Assembly: GCA_019634735.1 (NCBI GenBank)
Contig: JAHCAT010000013.1
Location: forward strand, 62,001 to 126,000
DNA length: 64,000 nt
Direction: 5' to 3'
Source of the DNA: Lysobacterales bacterium
GTDB lineage: Bacteria > Pseudomonadota > Gammaproteobacteria > Xanthomonadales > UBA2363
This document shows, piece after piece, positions 59,012 to 64,000 of this stretch. Position numbers and translations under genes: made by a program. How positions within the stretch are numbered: position 1 is the stretch's first letter; every line of letters starts with the position of its first letter. The notes beneath the pieces were generated by a model. The model did no database searches. It worked only from the letters and a program-made list of their open reading frames with translations, and was not told the DNA's origin.

Positions 59012-59242
59012 CGCCCTTCGCCCTTCGCCCTTCGCCCTTCGACCTTCGCCCTTCGACCTTCGCCCTTCGCCCTTCGACCTTCGCCCTTCGACCTTCGACC
59101 TTCGCCCTTCGACCTTCGCCCTTCGACCTTCGACCTTCGACCTTCGACCTTCGACCTTCGACCTTCGACCTTCGACCTTCGACCTTCGACCTTCGACCTT
59201 CGACCTTCGACCTTCGACCTTCGACCTTCGACCTTCGACCTT
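59012..59242. repeat. Heptamer array, 33 units of CGCCCTT/CGACCTT
   Basis: 231 bp, exactly 33 units. The first part mixes CGCCCTT and CGACCTT; the second half is pure CGACCTT, a gradient from mixed to homogeneous as in the 25281 array. The word differs from every other array in the window. Here the array is attached to the arm A side rather than the arm B side. Confidence 0.9.
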
Positions 59243-59248
59243 CGACTC

Positions 59249-59290
59249 GGGACTTGGGGCTTGGGATTTGGGACTTGGGGCTTGGGGCTG
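59249..59290. repeat. Six G-rich heptamers (GGGACTT/GGGGCTT)
   Basis: Six 7-mers (GGGACTT, GGGGCTT, GGGATTT, GGGACTT, GGGGCTT, GGGGCTG) directly follow the CGACCTT array after one transitional unit. The reverse complement AAGTCCC resembles the GAGTCCC word of the 25 kb arrays. Confidence 0.8.
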
Positions 59291-59407
59291 GACACTGGGG
59301 GTCGGTGGGCGCCGGCTTGACGCTGCCGGGAAGCAAGTAGGCCACCTGCCTGGTATACGCTGGTGGCCGTTCAACGCGTCGCCTCGCGCGGTCATCAGGC
59401 CCTGACA

Positions 59408-59821
59408 ATGGCTCGCTCCCTGTATTCCCCGGCAGCCTTGATCGTTCTGGGCGCCATCGCGCTCTACCAGCGGCATCTGTCGCCACGGAAGGGTTTTTCC
59501 TGCGCGATGCGCGTGCACGCGGGCGGGCCGTCGTGCTCGGCCGCGGTCGCGTCGCTGGTTCGGACGCATGGCGTATTCGGCGCCCTTCCCCTGGTGGTGG
59601 AACGGTTCCGGGCGTGCGCGGCGGCAGCGTCCGCGCATGCGCAGCAGGCCACGGGAACCGCCAGCCGACCCGTCGCGGCGGGCGATGAGCACCCCGCCGA
59701 CACGGACGCGACGCAGGATGGCCGCGATGCGTCGCCGGGTCTGAAGGCCGTGGGCACCGGCGTCTGCGCAGCGGAAGGCGCCTGCGCCGGCTGCGGCATT
59801 TTTTCGTGGCTTTCCGGGTAG
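59408..59821 (+). CDS. YidD-like membrane protein insertion factor domain with cysteine-containing extension
   Basis: 137 residues. Residues 9-70 follow the YidD family: LGAIALYQRHLSPRKGFSC then SCSAAVASLVRTHG and PLVVERFRAC, equivalent to YQRYISP...CRFxPTCSxYA...RHG. YidD proteins are normally 70-90 residues and help YidC-dependent insertion. Here about 65 residues follow, Ala/Asp-rich and ending in CAAEGACAGCGIFSWLSG. Several consensus positions are changed (FSCAMRVHAGGPSC), so it may be a divergent paralogue with another role. ATG 59408 opens the domain. Confidence 0.75.
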   Translation: MARSLYSPAALIVLGAIALYQRHLSPRKGFSCAMRVHAGGPSCSAAVASLVRTHGVFGALPLVVERFRACAAAASAHAQQATGTASRPVAAGDEHPADTDATQDGRDASPGLKAVGTGVCAAEGACAGCGIFSWLSG

Positions 59822-60142
59822 GACTTGCGCGGGCAGATCGCCAGCCCCGTGCACCGTCGACAACAGGCCGCAGTCAGCGGCCATGGGGCTGGCCGTGGGT
59901 TCGCCGACACTCCGGCCCGGCACCGGGTTCCGGGGGGCATGCCGGGTGCGCTGACGCGGTTGAGGATCTGCCCTGTCGGCTCCAGCAGGTTCCAGGCCGC
60001 ACCGAGACTGCGACCAGGGCAGACGTCGGAACGCCTCGCCGACCAACCGCTCGTCCGTTGCAGGGCGACCGACACGCACGACGCTGGCCCTTGACGCACG
60101 CCGCATCGGCGGCACACCCTCGGGGCACCCGCACGGCCTGAG
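59822..60142. other. Intergenic region, 321 bp, no gene recognised
   Basis: No frame of protein character, no repeat and no clear terminator. It separates the YidD-like gene from the DUF924 gene. Confidence 0.4.
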
Positions 60143-60691
60143 ATGAGCGCGCCCATGCCCAGCGAAGTCCTGGATTTCTGGTTTGACGAGATCGACCCCA
60201 AGGCGTGGTTCGCCTCGGACCCGGCGTTCGACGCGACCCTGCGGCAGCGGTTCGGCAGACTGCTGCAGCGCGCAGCTGCCGGCGAGCTGTACGCCTGGCG
60301 GGAAAGCGCGCAGGGACGCCTCGCCGAGATCCTGGTGCTGGACCAGTTCTCGCGGAACATCCACCGCGACACGCCACACGCCTTCGCGCAGGATCCCATG
60401 GCCCTGGCGCTGGCCCAGGAGGCGGTCGCGGGCGGTGCGCTGCAGGCGCTCGATGCCGTCCGGCGCAGCTTCCTGCTGCTGCCCTACATGCACAGCGAGT
60501 CGCGCCGGATCCATGTCGTCGCCGAGGCGCTGTATCGGGACCACGCGCCGGCGAACAACTACGATTACGAGCTGCGCCACAAGGCGATCATCGACCGCTT
60601 CGGCCGCTATCCGCACCGCAACGAGATCCTGGGACGGGCATCCACGGCCGAGGAGCAGGCCTTCCTGCTGGAGCCCGGGTCGCGGTTCTAG
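60143..60691 (+). CDS. DUF924 family protein
   Basis: A 182-residue TPR-like helical protein. It begins SEVLDFWFDEIDPKAWFASD and carries LAEILVLDQFSRNIHRDTPHAF, LLLPYMHSES and FGRYPHRNEILGRAST, the invariant blocks of DUF924. The biochemical function of the family is not established. ATG 60143 follows a short gap with no other candidate. Confidence 0.92.
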   Translation: MSAPMPSEVLDFWFDEIDPKAWFASDPAFDATLRQRFGRLLQRAAAGELYAWRESAQGRLAEILVLDQFSRNIHRDTPHAFAQDPMALALAQEAVAGGALQALDAVRRSFLLLPYMHSESRRIHVVAEALYRDHAPANNYDYELRHKAIIDRFGRYPHRNEILGRASTAEEQAFLLEPGSRF

Positions 60692-60959
60692 GCAGCCGCC
60701 GGCAGTCGAGCGGGGCGGATGCCGCGGTCGGCGGCCGACCCGCTTGGATGCGTGCTTCGGACTCGGTTCGACCCCGCGCGGGCATGCGGCCCGCCGCATG
60801 GATCGCCTGTACCGCCGCTGCCGGCCGGGGGCTTCGCCTCCTGGACGAATCGCACCGCGCGATCCTCGCACCGCCTATCCTGAGTCCCCTTCGATGGACG
60901 CAGACCGCGCCCGCCGCGCGCCGCCCCCTCCCCGACTCGACCTCCCGGAAAGCGACCCC

Positions 60960-61658
60960 ATGGACCGCAAGCAACTGGAATCCACCTTCGACGGCCAGGC
61001 CGCCACCTACGACCAGCAATGGTCGAAGCTGGCCAGCTTCCGCGACGGCATGCATCTGCTGCTGACCGTCGTCTTCAGCGAACTTCCCGACGACGCGCGC
61101 ATGCTGTGCGTCGGCACCGGCACCGGCGCCGAGATTCATGCCCTGGCCGAGCGCTTCCCGGGCTGGCGGTTCGTGGCGGTGGAGCCCTCGGCAGGCATGG
61201 TCGCCGCGGCACGGCAGCGCGCGCAGGCGCATGGCTACGCCGCGCGCTGCATCTTCCACACCGGCTACCTGGACACCCTGCCCGACAGCGGCGCCTTCGA
61301 TTGTGCGAGCGCCCTGATGGTGTCGCAGTTCATCCTGGACAGGACCGAGCGCACCGGCTTCTTCGCCGACATCGCCCGCCGCCTCAGGCCGGACGGCATC
61401 CTCGCCAGCGCCGACCTGGCCGCCGACGTGCGCGCACCCGGGTATTCGGAGCTGCTGGCGGTCTGGATGCGCACCCTGGCGGCCGCCGACCTGTCTCCCG
61501 AACGCATGGCGCAGATGCGCGAGGCCTACGACCGCGACGTCGCCATCCTGCCGCCGCAGGACCTGGAGGCGCTCATCGCCTCGGCCGGCTTCGAGCCCCC
61601 CACGCGATTCTTCCAGGCCGGGCTCATCCACGCGTTCTACGCCCGGCGTGCGGCCTGA
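60960..61658 (+). CDS. Class I SAM-dependent methyltransferase
   Basis: 232 residues. The SAM-binding motif I is LCVGTGTGAEIHAL (49-62), motif II follows as FVAVEPSAGMVAAARQRA, and the LRPDGILASADL segment is motif IV/V. The N-terminal ESTFDGQAATYDQQW is typical of UbiE/Tam-like small-molecule methyltransferases. The acceptor is unknown. The ATG at 60960 begins the recognisable domain; the long upstream open frame is a DUF924 shadow. Confidence 0.88.
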   Translation: MDRKQLESTFDGQAATYDQQWSKLASFRDGMHLLLTVVFSELPDDARMLCVGTGTGAEIHALAERFPGWRFVAVEPSAGMVAAARQRAQAHGYAARCIFHTGYLDTLPDSGAFDCASALMVSQFILDRTERTGFFADIARRLRPDGILASADLAADVRAPGYSELLAVWMRTLAAADLSPERMAQMREAYDRDVAILPPQDLEALIASAGFEPPTRFFQAGLIHAFYARRAA

Positions 61659-62031
61659 TCCCGACCGGGCCTTGCGGGGGTAACCGTTACGGGGACCCGG
61701 AGGGCGTGGGCTCGCGCTTCATCCAGTCGGCCGGGACTTGTCCGCGCGGCCGGCCAATGCGGGACCCGCGTCGACCGCCGACAACCCATCGCGCCCCTGC
61801 GCATGCGGGCACAGCCGTGGCGATCCCGACCTGCGGCATCGCTGTCGCCCCGGACGGCATGCATTGATCGTGCCGGAGGCGCGGTTCGGCCCGATGCGAT
61901 GGGCGTGACCCTCAAGCGCCGCTCAGGTGGACTGGATTTCGGACCCGGCAGGCACCACAGGCTTTGAACCCGATGGCCCCGGTCGCCGGCATTTCCCGTA
62001 CCGAATGCAAGCCCCGCCGCCAGGTCCCACG
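61659..62031. other. Intergenic region, 373 bp, no gene recognised
   Basis: No frame of protein character and no repeat seen. It is the probable promoter region of the following glycosyltransferase gene. Confidence 0.4.
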
Positions 62032-64000
62032 ATGTCCCTGCCCGCCCGCCCCACCCAATCCGCCGATCGCCGCAGGCAGCCGGCCTGGCTGGTACCGGCC
62101 GTGCTGGTCGTCCTGGTCCTGCTGGCCGTGCTGCGCTCGCAGCTCGGCACCCGGCTGGACAGCTTCACCATCGACGAGCCCTGGCACATCGTCGCCGGCG
62201 CCAGCTACGAGCGCACCGGCGACTGGCGGCTCAACCCCGAGCATCCGCCGCTGACCAAGCGCTGGGTCGGCGTCTGGATGCCGGAATCCCTGCTCGCCCT
62301 GCCGCCGCTGGAACCGCTGGTCGACAAGACCCAGGAGCGCGACTACGTCGAGCGTATCGTCTATCTCGACAACGACGCGTTGGCGATCCAGCAGCGCGCG
62401 CGGCTGGCGATGTTCGCCTTCAACGGCCTGCTGCTGTTGCTGACCGGCCTGCTCGCCTGGCGCATCTTCGGCGCCGTGCCCGCGGTGGCGCTGGTCGGCC
62501 TGGTGGCGCTGGAGCCGACCCTGTCGGCACACATGCCGCTGGTGATGACCGACCTGCCCCTGGCCCTGACCCTGATGCTCGCCGCCTGCTGCGCCGGGCT
62601 GCTGGCCAGCGACTGGCGCTGGCGCTCGGCGCTGCTGGCCGGCCTGGCCATGGGCCTGGCGCTGGCGACCAAGCATTCCGCACTGGCCGGCCTGGCCGCG
62701 CTGGGACTGGGTCTGGTGCTGGTGCTGGCCTGGCAGTCGCGCCGCGCCGGTGTGCGGGAATCGATCAGGCGCCTGGGCCAGCTGCTGGTCGCCGCCCTGC
62801 TCGCCGTCGCCGTGCTCTGGGCCCACTACGACTTCCGCTTCCACACCAGCCCGGACGGCAGCGACCCGTTCAACCGCGAGATCGGCGCCAAGATCGGCGA
62901 CCTGAACCGGCCGGTGCTGCGCACGCTGCTGGCCACCGCCGACGACCATCGCCTGCTGCCGCGTCCCTACCTGTGGGGCCTGGCCGACACCTTGCGCGCC
63001 GGCGTCGAGGGGCGCGGCCAGGTCGCCCATCTGCTGTGGGGTCGGCAGTACATCAACGAGACCCCCTGGCACGTCTGGCCCAGCCAGATCGTCTCCAAGC
63101 TGCCGCTGGCGACCCTGCTGATGCTGGCGCTGGCGCTGGCGGTTCTGCTGCGTGCCCGCCTGGGCCGCGGCGAGCGTGTCGACCGGGTGTCCCATGGGTC
63201 CGCTGCTGCGGCCGCCGGGCTTCGCACCGGGGCGTCGTCAGCGCCTGCTGGTCAGCCCGACGCGGTGCCGGTGGCGCCCTCGTCGTCAAGCGGAGCACCG
63301 CCCGCACCGCAACGCGATCCCGACGGTCTCGCGGCGCGTCCCCATGATGCCTCCGGGCTGGCCCTGCTGATGGTGCTGATCATGGCCGGCGGCCACCTCG
63401 CCGCCCTGGCCGCCTCGCAGGGCGCCTATGCCGGCATCCGCCATGCCCTGCCGGTGGTCCTGGCCCTGCTGCTGGTGATCGCGCTGGCGCTGCGCCAGGT
63501 GATCGTCGAACTGCGCGCGCCCGGCGCGGCGCCGCTGGCGCGGTTCCATGCTGCCGCCTTCGCGGCGCTGCTGACCACGTTGCTGGTCGCCACCCTGCCC
63601 GAGCCACGCCTGTACGAGTTCCACAACCGCCTGGCCGGCGGCAGCGAGAACGCCTGGCGCAACTTCTCCAACGAGTCGGTGGACCTGGGCCTGCGCTTCC
63701 ATGAGATCCGGGCCTTCCACGACCAGGTGGTGGTCGACGGCGAGCTGCCGTTCTACGGCAGCCGGTCGCGCCAGACCGAAGGCGCCGGCATGCGCATCCG
63801 CAACCTGGTGGAGTCGCTCGACGACGACAACGTCGACGGCGTCTACGACGGCTATTTCCTGATCCGCATGGGCGCCCTGCTGCCCTGGCCCGCCTACGAC
63901 TGGGACCCCGACACCTTCTACGCGGAGACCGAAGAAGCGTTCCGCGCCGGCAACATGCAGGTGCGCAAGGGCCGCATCCGCGACCCCCGCGCGCGCGCCA
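62032..64000 (+). CDS. GT-C fold membrane glycosyltransferase (PMT/ArnT-like), 3' end outside window, with an in-frame repeat insertion
   Basis: At least 656 residues; no stop before the window edge. A first membrane helix (about 19-37) is followed by the periplasmic loop with the catalytic-type acidic pair in TIDEPWH (Asp48-Glu49) and NPEHPPL, as in dolichyl-phosphate-mannose-type and related glycosyltransferases. Many further helices follow (for example 130-150 and 205-235). Residues about 384-442 are a Ser/Ala/Pro-rich hydrophilic insert encoded by a family B element (63183-63357). The frame then resumes with LALLMVLIMAGGHLAALAAS and AYAGIRHALPVVLALLLV, the expected continuation. The donor lipid and acceptor are unknown. 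Confidence 0.85.
   Translation, partial: MSLPARPTQSADRRRQPAWLVPAVLVVLVLLAVLRSQLGTRLDSFTIDEPWHIVAGASYERTGDWRLNPEHPPLTKRWVGVWMPESLLALPPLEPLVDKTQERDYVERIVYLDNDALAIQQRARLAMFAFNGLLLLLTGLLAWRIFGAVPAVALVGLVALEPTLSAHMPLVMTDLPLALTLMLAACCAGLLASDWRWRSALLAGLAMGLALATKHSALAGLAALGLGLVLVLAWQSRRAGVRESIRRLGQLLVAALLAVAVLWAHYDFRFHTSPDGSDPFNREIGAKIGDLNRPVLRTLLATADDHRLLPRPYLWGLADTLRAGVEGRGQVAHLLWGRQYINETPWHVWPSQIVSKLPLATLLMLALALAVLLRARLGRGERVDRVSHGSAAAAAGLRTGASSAPAGQPDAVPVAPSSSSGAPPAPQRDPDGLAARPHDASGLALLMVLIMAGGHLAALAASQGAYAGIRHALPVVLALLLVIALALRQVIVELRAPGAAPLARFHAAAFAALLTTLLVATLPEPRLYEFHNRLAGGSENAWRNFSNESVDLGLRFHEIRAFHDQVVVDGELPFYGSRSRQTEGAGMRIRNLVESLDDDNVDGVYDGYFLIRMGALLPWPAYDWDPDTFYAETEEAFRAGNMQVRKGRIRDPRARA
63183..63357 (+). 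mobile_element. Family B element inside the glycosyltransferase reading frame, 175 bp
   Basis: Degenerate terminal inverted repeats (CCGGGTGTCCCATG at the left, CATGATGCCTCCGGG at the right) bound a sequence that aligns end to end with the 26394-26569 element in reverse orientation. Both share GCGATCCCGACGGTCT exactly and GCTGCGGCCGCCG with one difference. The lengths are 175 and 176 bp. The translated insert shares PAP..DPDGLA.RPH..SGL with the frame encoded by the ruvC-ruvA copy. Confidence 0.72.

Noticed and set aside
61912..63195. Long minus-strand open frame opposite the glycosyltransferase
   Set aside because: Its translation is low-complexity Gln/His/Arg/Gly, typical of the antisense of GC-rich membrane genes. 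The plus-strand frame has conserved family motifs.

Overview
The window is high-GC DNA from a member of the Lysobacterales (Xanthomonadales), a Gram-negative gammaproteobacterium. The main evidence is a Xanthomonas-type acetylated arginine pathway: N-acetylornithine carbamoyltransferase, a fused N-acetylglutamate kinase/synthase, an acetylcitrulline deacetylase-like M20 enzyme, and an extra GNAT gene between argB and argC. It is supported by a complete tol-pal outer-membrane cluster and by several secreted proteins carrying a short F-x-D-G-F-E-like motif. The genus cannot be named from the sequence. Coordinates and alignments were worked out by eye; no database search was run.

Layout. 1-6532: the tail of an unidentified protein, a Tat-exported beta-helix protein and a giant membrane Ser/Thr kinase with a propeller-like exterior. 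6533-7445: a 283-bp inverted-repeat element (family A), then a short Arg-rich leader peptide and a terminator-like hairpin. 7446-15034: the arginine operon argF'-argG-argE-argB/A-GNAT-argC-argH, tightly packed with several ATGA overlaps. 15110-16570: an SDR and a secreted protein. 17027-28413 (minus strand): tRNA-Lys and the run yebC-ruvC-ruvA-ruvB-ybgC-tolQ-tolR-tolA-tolB-pal-cpoB-queE-queC. Three of its internal gaps are filled with repeats. 28612-35082: lipase-like hydrolase, oligopeptidase B-like lipoprotein and two secreted proteins. 35618-41452: a translationally coupled histidine kinase/response regulator/c-di-GMP phosphodiesterase cassette, bounded by an intact gene on one side and a 3' fragment of a paralogue on the other. 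41627-52676: VOC protein, membrane protein, GST, WYL regulator, beta-helix protein, trypsin-like protease, acyltransferase and a GntR-ABC transporter operon. 52920-57127: an accessory stretch of small genes (BrnT/BrnA-like toxin-antitoxin pair, two GNATs, DUF1203) mixed with broken genes. 57435-64000: a MazG-like/UPF0158 fusion, a lipoprotein, a large heptamer array, YidD-like, DUF924, a methyltransferase and a membrane glycosyltransferase that runs off the end.

The least expected content is repetitive. Family A elements (about 282 bp, with matching terminal inverted repeats and two G/C-rich hairpin arms) occur complete at 6711 and 46271 and as fragments elsewhere. Their right end holds a period-7 sequence that has apparently expanded into arrays of up to 33 heptamers, with different heptamer words at each locus. 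Family B (about 175 bp, 12-bp terminal inverted repeat) occurs between ruvC and ruvA and again, at nearly the same length, inside the reading frame of the terminal glycosyltransferase, where it adds about 58 residues without breaking the frame.
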